Origin: Pyropia yezoensis | Taxonomy: Eukaryota; Rhodophyta; Bangiophyceae; Bangiales; Bangiaceae | Direction of reading: 5' to 3' | Assembly (NCBI GenBank): GCA_009829735.1 | Contig: CM020619.1 | Location: forward strand, 25,569,554 to 25,633,553 | Length of the DNA stretch: 64,000 nucleotides | Shown: one piece after another, positions 13,124 through 23,225 of the stretch | Layout of the letters: every line of letters starts with the position of its first letter | Numbering within the stretch: the first letter of the stretch is position 1 | Notes under the pieces: generated by a model | The model's database searches: none | The model's input: the letters and a program-made list of their open reading frames with translations, nothing else | Told to the model about the DNA's origin: nothing | Position numbers and translations under genes: made by a program

Positions 13124-13273
13124 TAGGAAAAACCAAACGCAGGGATCACCGCAACAGCCACGCACAACTCAAATGCCAGAGCAACAAGGCGGCCAAGTGG
13201 GGACTCGCCAGCGCTGTACCGGGACGAAACCCACCACCCCCCCCCACATCCTGTCCGACTCCCACACATGCCC

Positions 13274-15362
13274 CTACGAAGACCGCTCACGCGGCGGCGG
13301 TGGCTGCATGTGGGCGGTGAGAGCGTCCAGCTCGTCCACAAGACTCTCAAACTGGTTGCAGACCGCCTCAAACGGTGCCGTCGTCTCGAGGTCAACCCCT
13401 GCCTGGCGGAGGAGCACGACAGGGTCTACAGAGCCGCCACCTCGCAGAACCGCCAGATAATCATCGGGCGCCAGCTTGCCCGCTAGCACCCGGTCTGCCA
13501 GCTGCGCCGACGCAGCAAGACTAGTCGCATATTGATACACGTACAGCTTGGCGTGGAAATGAGGGATCCGCGACCACTCCAGCTCAATCTCCTTATCCGC
13601 AACCACGTCGGGGCCAATGTAGTCCGCAGCGATGCGGGCGTACGTGGACTTGAGGAAGCCAGGGGTCAAAGGCGTCTTGGCCTCGGCGGCCTGGTTGATG
13701 GCCAGCTCAAAGTCGGCCAGCTGGGCTTGACGGAAGAACGTGCCGCGAATATCGTCCAACTGGGCGTTCACCAGCATCATCCGCTCCGCGTCGGTCGTAA
13801 CGGTCGCCCGCAACGTCTTTTGCAGCAGCGCCTCATTAAAGGTGCTAGCCACCTCCGCAATAAAGATGCTGTAGTCCGAGTACTGGACGGGTTGGGCAGC
13901 TCGCGAAAGAGCCGAATGCGCGGAATGACCGAGTTCATGTGCGAGGGTCTTAATGCCGTCAAGGTCCTCCTGGTAGTTCATGAGCACAAACGGCTGCGTG
14001 TCATGGCAGCCGCTGCTGTACGCGCCCGATCGCTGTGGGGGGGGCAAGAGGGTGAGGAGAAGGGGGATGGCAGCAGAGATACAGGCAGAGGACCATGACA
14101 GAAGAGGCCAAAGAGAGCAGTTGACATGGCGAACAGGAACATTAGCAGCAGACTAGAGGGGCGGCACGCAGCCAACCTCACCCACACAAGCTCGAACGCC
14201 CAGGCTCCCGTATCAAACGTACCTTGTTCAGGTTCTCATACCGATCGACCCAGCGCCTCTCGTAGAGACCCTGGCGAACCGTCTCTTGGTAATCGCTGCC
14301 AAGCGGTGCCACACTGTCCACAACGGCCGCCCGCGCGGCGTCATAGGAGAACTGGATGTCGACGTCGGGGATCAGGGGCGCATACAAATCCCAGTAGTGC
14401 ACATGAAAGGTGCGCACGGCAGGGCTCTGCGCGTGCAGCAGCCGACGGCGCAGGCGGGCGTACTTGTGCATCGTACGAGGCAGCGCCTCGCGAACCGTCT
14501 CCAGCAGGGAGGTGTACACCGATTTGGGGATGCCATTCGGCGCGAGCGCGCTCTCCAGCACGCTGTCGTACTTGCGGGCACGAGCCATAAACACATTGCG
14601 CTCCACCACCCCTCCCAACAGCTCGGCCAGCGTGTTCTCGTGCGCCCCGTAGGCGCCGTAAAGTGACTTGAACGCCGCCTCCCGCCGCCGCCGGTCGCGA
14701 CTGCGCATGTGCCCAATGTAGTTGCCCAGAGTGACCTCGTGGCGGTTGCCCTTCCCGTCGCGGATGGGCTCAAAAGTCAGGTCCGCATTGTTGAGTGCCC
14801 CAAAGGCCTTGGTCGCCGCCCCCAGTGACTTGCCCGCCATGGCGATGAGCGCCTCCCCCTCGGCCGACAGCGTGTGGGCGCGGTCCCGAAAGATCTTCTC
14901 CAGGTGAAAGCCATAACCGGCAGCAGCCACTTCGGGCGAGGCGGTCAGCGTGGCGGCTTGGGCATCGGGGAGGGCAACCAGCTCGGAATCTACCCAGCTG
15001 GTCGCCTCGGCAAAGCCATAATACACCGACACGGCCCGGCCGTACGCCGCCTTCTTGACATCATCCGCCGTGTCTGTGTCATGCTGCAGGTGCCCGTACG
15101 TGTAGAGCACCTGGATGCGACGGCTGATCGCAAAGTACTCGTCCAGCAGGGCCACCACCCCCGCAGGTCCGGCAGTCGCCAAGGTGCCGCGGCACGACGT
15201 CAGAGTCGGCCACTTCCCTCCGACCGACAGGTCGGTGAGGGCAGCGAGCTCCGCGTCAAAAGCCTGGGCCGAGGGGAAGATGGACTCCACCGCCCACGTG
15301 TCTTCGACGGGCACCTCCGAGCGGGAGGGCAGCGGCTTGGCCGTCGTCTCCGTCGCCGCCAT
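13274..15362 (-). CDS. pepF-like: Oligoendopeptidase F-type zinc metallopeptidase (M3B), two exons
   Basis: The gene has two exons, 15362-14223 and 14032-13277, with stop TAG at 13274-13276. Splicing joins Lys to the RSGAYSSG motif in phase 0. The N-terminal half holds the helical region starting LPSRSEVPVEDTW, typical of this family. Exon 2 carries the zinc site HELGH with the third ligand Glu 24 residues after the final His (IAEVASTFNE). From the Met at 15362 the protein is 632 residues, close to the usual 600. An upstream in-frame Met at 15428 would add 22 Gly/Pro/Thr-rich residues without clear targeting character, so I prefer 15362. Family members hydrolyse short peptides in the cytosol or organelles. 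The protein looks intact, with every catalytic residue present. The bacterial-type subfamily could reflect an old transfer. Confidence 0.9.
14033..14222 (-). other. Spliceosomal intron of the M3B peptidase gene (190 bp)
   Basis: On minus the donor reads AAG|GTACGT at 14222 and the acceptor CCCCACAG|CGA at 14033. Removal restores the collinear family sequence immediately before the zinc-binding motif. The intron is phase 0. Confidence 0.9.
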
Positions 15363-16414
15363 GGTCGTCACTCCAGGGCCCGCCGGGGGCGTGCCACGAT
15401 TGGTGCCCACTCGCAGGCCACCGCCCAAGAGGCTGGTCGGCTGCCGCAGCGCCCCAAACGGACGGCTGGAATACTACGCAGACACCCCCCGCCCCCCCCA
15501 CCAGAAAGGCACGAGCAGCGGCAGAAAAACAACAACAACAGAAAACAGAACACCAAAGAAGGCCAGCACCGTAACCTCCCCAGCACAGTTGAGCCAGAGA
15601 AGAAAAAGAAGTCAGCCACTGACAAAGCATCGTCGGCACCGACAACAAAGTCGGCCGCTGCGGGGGACCATCAGCAACCTCGCCCCACTGACAAGGCCGC
15701 CCCGAACCCCGCCGACCCCCGCTCTAGCTGGCTCCACACCCCCCCGCCCTCACTTGACTGGCGCGGCCGCACATACCAGCCACGCCACCCCCACCGCTAC
15801 GGCCGCCACCCCCCCAGCGCAGAGCGTCGCGAATGAGCCTACCGTAGGTGTAGTCGACGACCGCGCCCGCGACGCGCCTGCCAACGACGACGACGATGCA
15901 CGGCCGCGGGCGCCCGCTACCGCAGCGGTCGCAGCCACAAAAGCCGAACGGCGAGGCGGCATGGCGCGCAGTCAGAACCTGGTCGCGTGCAGTCCCTCGC
16001 AAACAAAAAAAAGGGTGCACGCACCAGTGGCGGATGGTCGCCGCGTGTCGTGGGGCGGAGGAGGCCAGTTGGGACGGCGGCAGCGGTGGGGAGGAACAGC
16101 TGCGCGTGGAAGGAGGGGGATAGAAGGATGAACTGACATCTCGGTGCCAACCCCTGTTAGAGCAACTTCACCGGTGTGACTCTGCCCTCGCTTTTAGGGT
16201 CAGAGGGCTTGACACGTGCTCGACGCTGAGTGGATTACCGCAAACATCGGTCTCCGTCCAGCCAGAACGGACCCGCCCAGCGGTTCGTGCTCTATGTTTT
16301 ATGTTGACAGACTTTTAATGTAAGTGTAGTGTCAAAAGTACAAACAGTATTGGATAATTTTGGACGAGTTGTGGCGCCCACGCGACGCGGCCGCCACGCG
16401 TGAAGGAACCGTGA
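15363..16414. other. Upstream region of the peptidase gene, no second gene seen
   Basis: GC-rich sequence with C-runs and A-rich patches (AACAACAACAACA near 15525). It should contain the peptidase promoter, but I see no clear TATA box or other element. Open frames here are short and overlap on both strands. Confidence 0.4.
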
Positions 16415-16508
16415 CCATTCGCCGGCACGTATCCATGAAGTGCCCATACGGCCTGGAACGGCGGCCAATCCAGGCCATAGAGGCCCTTCGGCACGCTAGA
16501 TCGGCACG
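16415..16508 (+). repeat. 94-bp dispersed repeat, copy 1
   Basis: Runs from CCATTCGCCGGCACG to GATCGGCACG and matches 21543-21636 in the same direction with equal length and only a few differences. It contains the hairpin words GGCCTGGA...TCCAGGCC. Flanks are unrelated, which points to a mobile or dispersed element rather than a local duplication. Confidence 0.8.
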
Positions 16509-16804
16509 GAATCCGCGCCGAAGGCCCCCGTACGGCCTCTCCAGAGGGGGGGGGGGGGTCCGACCTCGCCACGCGAGACCTGGTCGCGGGGCGTTTCTCA
16601 CGCAGACTGACCGCGTTGTGTGGCGAGAGATGGATACCGGCGCTGTGTGCGAGCCAGTCTATTGGCCCATTCTCTATGTAAGGTGGCTATTGTGACCACT
16701 AAGACTGCTCGGGTTATGCACGCCGTATTATATACGAAGCCGCGTGCATTTTGCACATGTGAGCAAGGCACCCCTGGGGGGGGCCCGGAGCTGCCATGTG
16801 GGTG

Positions 16805-16925
16805 GGGGGGCGTGGGGCGCCAGTATCGCGCTGCCGCCGGGCTGCCGCCGTCAGACGGGGTGGGGGGGCGTGGGGCGCCAGTACCGCGATGCCGCCGGGC
16901 TGCCGCCGCCGCCGGACCGCTTCCG
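16805..16925 (+). repeat. Tandem duplication, unit about 61 bp
   Basis: A GTGGGGCGCCAGTA block followed by CGCTGCCGCCGGGCTGCC occurs twice, at about 16812 and 16873, with minor changes. It is a simple GC-rich local duplication. Confidence 0.65.
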
Positions 16926-17109
16926 CCACTGATCAACTGTCGCAACGGGCAGGGGGGGCGGCGCCCGCTGCGGGCGCCGCTCGCCAAAGCGCCATCGGAA
17001 TCTAATCAGTACTGTGAAAGAGGGGGGGGGCTGGCGACGCCGCCCTGCCCCAGACAGAAAAGAGCGCTGGCTTAGGGCGCGAACAAGGAGCGGGTTGGAG
17101 TCTGAAGTG
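16926..17109. other. Spacer next to the truncated Ty3 element
   Basis: GC-rich sequence with no gene. It becomes unrelated to the Ty3 gag at about 17110. Confidence 0.4.
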
Positions 17110-17111
17110 CG

Positions 17112-17415
17112 GTGCGTCCTCCGTACGCTCTTGACGGGCGTCGAGTCCGGTGAACCGGGCCTCGATTCGAGCTAATGATGCCATCAGGGAGTCCCCTGGT
17201 GAAGGTGGCGGCGGAGTGAGGTCGACAGAGGACGGTTGAGGCGGTCCGGCGCCCCCGGCCGTCCGTGTCGCACCAAACGTCGATCCGGCACCGGAGACCA
17301 TCGGCGTCTCAATGTTGTCGATCGGGTTACCGATCCCGGTTCCCGGGTTCAGCTCCGGGGTCGGCGTGGACGCCGATCCGTCATCTTGAACGTTCCCCGG
17401 CTCTTGGGTAGACAT
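17112..17415 (-). pseudogene. gag: Ty3 gag fragment (N-terminal about 100 residues)
   Basis: ATG at 17415. The sequence closely follows the gag protein of the 39-49.8 kb element (words GNVQDDGSAS, PTPE, LMASLARIEARF and LDARQ), then diverges at a truncation point. The downstream open residues to 17002 come from unrelated flanking DNA. Gag would form the virus-like particle coat, but this piece lacks the capsid core and zinc knuckle and cannot be functional. Confidence 0.85.
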
Positions 17416-17640
17416 AGTCACAATCAGTCAACCGACGTAACAGTCACCACGAATAAGAGAGCGAGGGGGGAGTTGGGGGAGAGTAACAGTAGATCGAAGT
17501 CAAACGAAACCACTCAACACAATGAACCAGATCGCAGCACCACGAGTACAAGAAGAGGACCGGATCCCTATCCGCGTGCCAGGGCCGAAGACGGCGTCAC
17601 CACAAGGGTGACGGAAACCCATCCCCTGCTGCTCCACCAA

Positions 17641-18002
17641 TCTAGCACAATAGGTATCCGCTGCACGTCCACTCTCAGGGAACACTCACCAAGGGGGATC
17701 GGCACCAACGTCACCGGGAGGCCAAGGTTGCTGTCCTTGGAGCGCAAGCCGCGGGACCAAGATGGGAGCCCAAATGGGAGGGGTTTGTTGTTCTACCATG
17801 GCCGGCGTTGGATTCGCCGCCGGCCCCCTCGTTATCAACCCTCGGAGATACTACTGACTACCCTCCACCCCAAGATGCAAATCCCTCTGGTCATACGTAA
17901 CTTATAATTACCGTGACCAATACGGACTCCCAAATTGAAAGTTAAGGGTTAGAAGTAGTCCCCCTGTGTTGGGGTCTCAATACGGTCTTCCATATTGCTA
18001 CA
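17641..18002 (-). repeat. LTR of the truncated Ty3 element (362 bp)
   Basis: Matches the 363-bp LTRs at 39013 and 49401. The left terminal word is TCTAGCA instead of TGTAGCA, and the right ends TTGCTACA. The neighbouring word at 17621-17640 reads, on minus, TTGGTGGAGCAGCAGGGG, corresponding to the primer binding site of the full element with one change. Confidence 0.9.
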
Positions 18003-18447
18003 CGTGGCTGCGAGCTCCCCTAGCGCCGACAGCGTCATTTTCGGGCCCAGCAGTCTCCCTCGGGCGCTGCGCTGTACTGCAACTGTGTGGCAGAAGACGT
18101 CGTTGGAGCTCCGGATAGATGGCTGCTTCTGGTCGCAGCGGCGGGCGCGCTTTGACCACTACTTCGTTGCAACGGAGCTCGCGACAAAGACGTCGTTTGC
18201 GACGCGGTCACCTAGCAGTCGCTCGTGTTGGTTTGTTCCCGCCTCCTTCTGTGCTGCGGGATTCGTTAATGACCACCGCCCTCACTATCTGATCAACGCT
18301 CGCTTCTACCAGACTCACGACCCTGTGTCGGCGTCGTCGCCGGTCGTCGTGCCGGGCTTGTCGTACGTGTATGTGACGCAGACCATTGCAGCAGGTGAGG
18401 AGATCCTTGTGAACTATGGGGACGCTTACAAGCACCCTGCGCTTTGA
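18003..18447 (+). pseudogene. C-terminal half of a SET-domain protein, cut by the Ty3 LTR
   Basis: The last about 70 residues before the stop at 18445-18447 fit the end of a SET domain. They contain AGFVNDHRP then NARF, a variable stretch, then YVYVTQTIAAGEEILVNYGD, corresponding to the cofactor-binding Asn/Arg region and the GEE..NYG catalytic end. The N-terminal half of the fold (GxG, Y) is absent: upstream lies either non-coding sequence or the LTR that ends at 18002. SET proteins transfer methyl groups to lysines. It could be the last exon of a gene disrupted by the insertion, or a dispersed fragment. The exon start is uncertain, since a splice acceptor near 18240-18260 is possible. Confidence 0.6.
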
Positions 18448-20739
18448 GAGTCGTTTAGAGCTTGTGCGGGGTTCTTTGTGTGCTTGAGGGAGTGAGCGTT
18501 GGAGTCGATTCGCGCCTTGGTGCGTCAGACGGCGCACAGTGCTAGAAAATACTCTCCTTGTGAATCCTGCCGTCCCTCTCCTACTCACCGTCTCTTCCGT
18601 CCCGCCCAGAGACCCAGAGTCGTCAACGCAAAGTCGCCCCACTTCGGCGCTTGTCGTCGGATGCGCAAGCAAGCAACTTGCGACCTAGATTCCGCCGCGC
18701 ATACTCAACCCCGTCCACTCGAAGGGCGTGGCGGCTGCGAACAGCGGCATCGAAAGGTGTCCTTCCCACAGCTCCTTTGCGTTGGTCGCGATTCAGAACG
18801 CCACCGACGTTGCCCACACAGCAGGGGCGCTCGGCAGACACTTTTGTGGTAAAGTCACTGCCCTGTGGACGTGGCTGCTGAACGCGTGAGGCAGCGGTGG
18901 TAGTGGTTGGGCCAACGGCATCGGGGGGGCACCGGGTGTCGCCCAACATACTCTTCCACCGCCGGCTTCTGTCCAGCGCTGGAGTGTGGCTTCACGCTTG
19001 GCTTGCTGTGAGTGCGTTATTCAAGGAGCCAAGCGAGAACGCGGCGGAGCGGCAATCAAAGTCGTCCGCGCCGCCGACAGTCACCGGTCTCATATGAAGT
19101 TTCGCTCTCGCGGCGATGGCAGAAGCAGAGACTGCCTGGTAGCTGAGCATACTCGATGATGCCGAGGAGGAGGTCGGTATTCGTGCCGTCGGCAGTGCCA
19201 CCGCGTGCTCAAGCTGCGAGAGTTCTTTTAATAAGTACAATCTGAGCATACTTCATGCCAATCTCGTGGGGAACCATGCGCTTCGATGAGCCGACACGGC
19301 GGTCACGTCTCACGTGATTGGCAAACGCGAGATCTCAGCGATAAAAAATTAGGATCTCGCGTTGTAAGTCACAGTCAGCGGCATGACATGCCCTGTAGTT
19401 GCTGTGTAACTCATCCTGGTCATCGCTCTGACGCCCGTCTGAAGCGCTGGCGGCCGGCAGACGCACCGGTCGCCCTTCAGCGAGTGCTACCGCACTATTT
19501 CTTCTGCGGGTTGGTCAGCCCCCAGGTACACTTCTGACGCTTCTCATCCTGCTGCTGAAGGCAGTGCTGCAGGACGCCCCTCGTGCGACCTGGCGTTGAG
19601 AGGGTGGCGGGCTGTCTCCCAATGGGCTCGGGAAGAATGGAACGTGACGCCCGATCTGCAGGCTGTGACTGTTGCGGTCTGCAAGTGAGCGGGAGAACGG
19701 AAAAAGCGACGCGTAAGGCAAGATTAATGAGGCGACAATCTGGTGTTGCGCCGTTGTGCGCGAGAGGTATGTAGGGATGCACCGCTATCGTTGCAGGTGT
19801 CTGTGGGTATAGGTATAGCGCGGCTGTGCCCCCCCCGCCTATCTGGCGGTCAGCGGCGAAGCATCCCCCTGCCGCGTGCAAAACACCTTCCCAGACCTTC
19901 AGCCACGCCTTGGTTGGCATCGCACCGACCGTCCCGGTGGGACGCAGGCTTTTCATGCAGGTCAGCATACCCGCATGCACGTGCAGCAGGGCTTTGCTGG
20001 TGAGTCTCGTGGACAGACGTCGCGTGAACAACTGTCCCCCCGCCACCCGGTTGCGACTGTTGCGACTGTGTGGGGAGCGCGGGGGGCCGAGACGGAGGGG
20101 CCGCGGGCGAAGCTCGATGATGAGCTTGCGCAGGTTTTCCGAGACTTCGCTGCGGTAATGACCAGTAGAGTGTGAGAGAATCGCGCAGTCACCTAGGATA
20201 CGACCGTCTTGTGGGTCGTTGCCGGCGTGCCGAGCTTTTTCGCCCTCGGACACGGCGGAGGCGGACGGCTGATGTACAAGGGGCACACGCAGGGACCTTA
20301 CGTCCCGCAGCATAAGCGGGCACGACTCCGTCGTTCCCGTTGGGCGCAGCATCCGCATGCTGGCCTGTAGAGGGCTGGGCGTAGAGTACCCCCGACGACG
20401 CCAAGCTGTCCGTCAACAGTCGAGCAGTGGCGGCCATACCGTGCGTCGGACGTTCTTTGCGCATGCACGTGCGGGGGGGTGCGGAACGGCAGTGCTGTGG
20501 CCCATCGTGTGGCTGAAGCAAAAACAGTGGGTCAGCTCCTTCCCCGGACCAGCGGGGGTGGAGGGTGGCGGGGAATGGCCATGACCGCCGCCGGGATGGG
20601 GGGAGTGACAGTGCCCCACGCGCGCCTTACGACGCCGGTGATCGTGCGTGTAATCGAACCCGCTCGGCCGGTGTCGTGCGTGGCAGGGGCGTAGGCGTTC
20701 TGGAAGACGTTGTTGTGTCTGTGGGGGACGCGCTGGGAG
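18448..20739. other. No gene identified
   Basis: Several overlapping open frames of 60-290 residues exist on both strands (longest 19495-20358 minus), but none shows a domain or clean protein composition I trust. Decayed transposon sequence is plausible because a transposase-like fragment follows. Confidence 0.4.
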
Positions 20740-21404
20740 CTAACCCCACACCTCTCGTCGAGAGGTCTTCTGCTGCAACAGTATGTATTCTGCGGCAGGG
20801 GCACACGCCGAGTTTAAAAGGTCTACCGTCTGGTGCTGGATCTTTAGCGGCACGAGCGCCTGCTTGGCCGCGCGGGCAAGAACGCTCTTAGCCTTGGCTT
20901 CCCGCTTCTGTGACACGCGAATGTTGTTGTACGCCGCCATGTATCTTGAGCGCACGATGAAGCGGTGCTGAGACATGTAGGTCAGGGATGACTTGGACTT
21001 CTTCTTGATGGAGTGTTGCCGCTCGGCGCTTGACGTGTCATGTCCCCGCGAAATCTCGGGATACTCGTCGGCCTCAAAAACAGGTGAGCACACGTGCCCG
21101 CATTGATGGAAGCGGTCGATGAAGAAAGAAACCTCCTTTTCAGTCAGGAGCCAGGGTACTCTGCCGAAGTAGTCCCTGTCAAGCGTCATGGCTGCTTCAA
21201 TTCGCATTGCCGTGCGATTGGCCGCCCGCCCAAGTTTTCCCTCCTTCTCTTGCGTGAAGCTCGGCCGCGTGTTCTCCTCCTGCGCGTCTGCCAGTAGCAC
21301 ACCGCGGCCGTCAACGTCACGGCCGCGAGCGCCACCTCATTGTCTGATGAGGAGACCATTGATGACGCGGACGACAGCTCGGCCATTGTAGCAGCCTCCA
21401 TCAA
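20740..21404 (-). pseudogene. Transposase-like fragment (DDE/KDZ-like C-terminus)
   Basis: A frame at 21300-20740 (minus) has protein-like composition. It contains WLLTEKEVSFFIDRFHQCGH and VCSP, then an SAERQHSIKKKSKSSLTYMS block followed by a basic helical tail. The order 'RFH..GH.C...D.YP....N/D.S..E.....K.....M' resembles the C-terminal part of transposase-related proteins with cysteine clusters. A second frame at 21404-21186 adds an acidic start and an RRRR-rich segment, suggesting a frame change between them. Only a partial protein is visible. The family call is inference from pattern memory, and a decayed cellular gene remains possible. Confidence 0.35.
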
Positions 21405-21542
21405 TGCGCTGCACGGGAGAGGTCAGGGATGGGGAAGGGGCGTACAAGGAGTGGTCGACGAGCGGGCGCGCCGTCCATGGGTTGCCGAGTGCGATCCCAG
21501 ATGAAAGCCGCTTGTCGTTGCGGACCGGTCCAGGAAAAGTGG

Positions 21543-21636
21543 CCATTCGCCGGCACGAAACGACGAAGTGCCCATACGGCCTGGAATGGCGGCCAATCCA
21601 GGCCATAGAGGCCCTTCGGCACGCTAGATCGGCACG
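21543..21636 (+). repeat. 94-bp dispersed repeat, copy 2
   Basis: Same direction and length as the copy at 16415-16508. Here the end is followed by TAGGTCCGTGCCGA, which forms a hairpin with the repeat's own TCGGCACG. Confidence 0.8.
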
Positions 21637-21783
21637 ATAGGTCCGTGCCGACAATTCCAGCACACACAGTCATGGCTCGACCAACAAGAAGCGAGAGATT
21701 CCTATAGTCTGGACTGCTGATTTCGGGCCGCCTGGGCGTCGATCACGTCGACAGGCACGTGCGGCACGGGGCGTCCTTATTGC

Positions 21784-21850
21784 CGCATTGCCGGGGGCGT
21801 GGCGTGCACGTGGGGCACGTGGCGGGGCGTTGCGTGCACGTGGCGCACGT
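21784..21850 (+). repeat. 32-bp tandem duplication with CACGTG words
   Basis: GGCGTGGCGTGCACGTGG and GGCGTTGCGTGCACGTGG start two consecutive about 32-bp units, each ending GCACGTGGC. The palindrome CACGTG, an E-box/G-box core, occurs four times within 60 bp. Confidence 0.6.
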
Positions 21851-22842
21851 GGCTCGCCGGGCGTGCGAGGGTGAAGGCCTGTAGGTACCTGGGAACTGGA
21901 AGTAGCCCGCTGTGCACGTACCCTGCGAACAAGAGAACAACACTGCCAGCACTGCCTAGTTGCAAGACTTAATTTCTAAGGCGTTCGACACGATGCTTTC
22001 AGCCCAGAACGTTTCTTCAGAAGTTTCCAAGCCTCTTTCCGCCCGCCTCTCTTCCGCGCGCGGCTGTGGTAGCGACGACAGCGGGGGGGGGAGAGGTGCG
22101 TTCGTGGGGGGAGGCGGGCGCGGGAGCGGGGGCGGGAAAGGGAGGGGGGCACGCCGCTGCTGTCCCCGCTGTTGCCGCTGCCGTTGGGGCGGGGCCACCG
22201 CGGCCACCGACGCGAAGAGGGCGGGCGGCGGGGGCAACGTGACGCCATGGGGTGGCGGGGGGGAGGGGGGAGGGGGGGCGGAGGGGGAGGGCAGGGTTCA
22301 CCAACAGTTGCACATGGCATCAGCTGTAGACGCTGCAACAGGCAGAGGCGGACAGATGGGGCGCGTATCGCAGCTCGACGAGGAGGCGCCCCAATATTGA
22401 CGACGTCTTCCGTAGGTACCTACGGAGGCACAGCCATGCCGTGGACCGAATGTGCCCGCGCCACCGCGCGACGGGTGCGTGGTCGCGCCGGTACTGCCGC
22501 TGGGGAGAGCAGACTCCAGGGAAGACGCACAGGACCGTTCCCGCAGAGGGTAGTGGTGAGCTTCGGTGAGCTTCGGTGAGCTTGAGGAAGACCACACCAA
22601 GAGGCCTCAACCGCACAGCTGCGACCGGCTGAAGTGTCAACTCATAGAAGTACGTACTTGTTGATGAGACCGCACTACTTCTGGTCAAAATGTTCATTCA
22701 AAGATGAAACACCCATGTTCGCTATTGAAACATCACCCCATGTTGTACAGATTGATGCCACTCGATAAGTATACTCCTGAACTATCCACTGCCGTAGTCA
22801 AGTGGGCACGCACTGTAAGGATTCAATCAACAACTCACACCC
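21851..22842. other. G-rich spacer, no gene
   Basis: Strongly G-rich plus strand at 22080-22300 with many GGGGG runs. A short tandem GTGAGCTTCG (three copies) lies at 22556-22585. No domain was recognised. Confidence 0.4.
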
Positions 22843-22902
22843 TGGGAACTGCCTAGCTCCCAGCCAATGAGAATATTTGGCTGGGATATAATCCAGTTCC
22901 CA
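22843..22902. repeat. 60-bp imperfect palindrome
   Basis: TGGGAACTG at 22843-22851 pairs with CAGTTCCCA at 22894-22902. Inside, CCCAGCCAA pairs with TTGGCTGGG around TGAGAATAT. It sits directly beside the broken AP-endonuclease fragment. Confidence 0.75.
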
Positions 22903-22916
22903 TGAGGCGAGTGTGG

Positions 22917-23160
22917 CGTCCCACGCCACCCGAAAGGCCAGCCGCTTGAGCCCCACCCCCGCGTTGGGCGGCTACACCCCCACCACCGCGGGCCGCCCGC
23001 CCGGCAGGCGGGCGGTCAGGCACCGCCCCTCTGCGTCGGCGGGCGCCCACCCAACGCCGGCGGTGACCGCCGTGGCGGCCGCCAGGCTGTCGCGCACGTA
23101 CATGGCAACGCCCGCGTAGCCGCGGGCGGCGGGCGCGCCCGAGGAGGAAAAGTGGGCCGT
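22917..23160 (-). pseudogene. AP endonuclease (exonuclease III/APEX-type) fragment
   Basis: Read on minus, the frame contains YTAHFSSSGAPAARGYAGVA, then DAEGRCLT, then VVGV, a stop, and NAGVGLKRLAFRVAWD. This order matches the central part of APEX1/ExoIII proteins (GYSG-type loop, DTEGR-type strand, then the Y.PNAG...L..R..WD catalytic segment). A TAG replaces the expected Tyr codon before the PNAG-type motif, and nothing follows the WD motif at 22917. The N- and C-terminal thirds are absent. The enzyme family cuts DNA at abasic sites in base-excision repair. This copy is clearly broken. Confidence 0.65.
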
Positions 23161-23221
23161 GTACGCGCCCCACGCGGGGGTGGGGCTCAAGCGGCTGGCC
23201 TTTCGGGTGGCGTGGGACGCG
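22917..23221. repeat. Foldback: about 60-bp inverted duplication of the AP-endonuclease segment
   Basis: 22917-22976 and 23161-23221 are near-identical inverted copies (GCGTCCCACGCCACCCG... and its complement) separated by about 185 bp. The right copy, read on plus, keeps the intact VYAPHAG...LAFRVAWDA reading where the left copy has a stop. The pair could form a stem-loop. Confidence 0.8.
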
Positions 23222-23225
23222 GCGC

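Larger units (their letters stand above)
17110..18002 (-). mobile_element. Truncated Ty3-type element: 5' LTR, leader and gag start
   Basis: Collinear with 48870-49763 of the complete inner element. In element order it has an LTR (18002-17641), a leader with the primer-binding-site word, and the first about 100 codons of gag, ending abruptly near 17112. No pol, polypurine tract or second LTR is present. It shares the orientation of the complete element. The right LTR end abuts a SET-domain fragment. Confidence 0.9.

Noticed and set aside
19495..20358. A 287-codon minus frame containing LRPTGT twice
   Set aside because: The remaining sequence has no domain and a composition typical of chance frames. 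The two LRPTGT words derive from short similar DNA segments near 19.93 and 20.34 kb.
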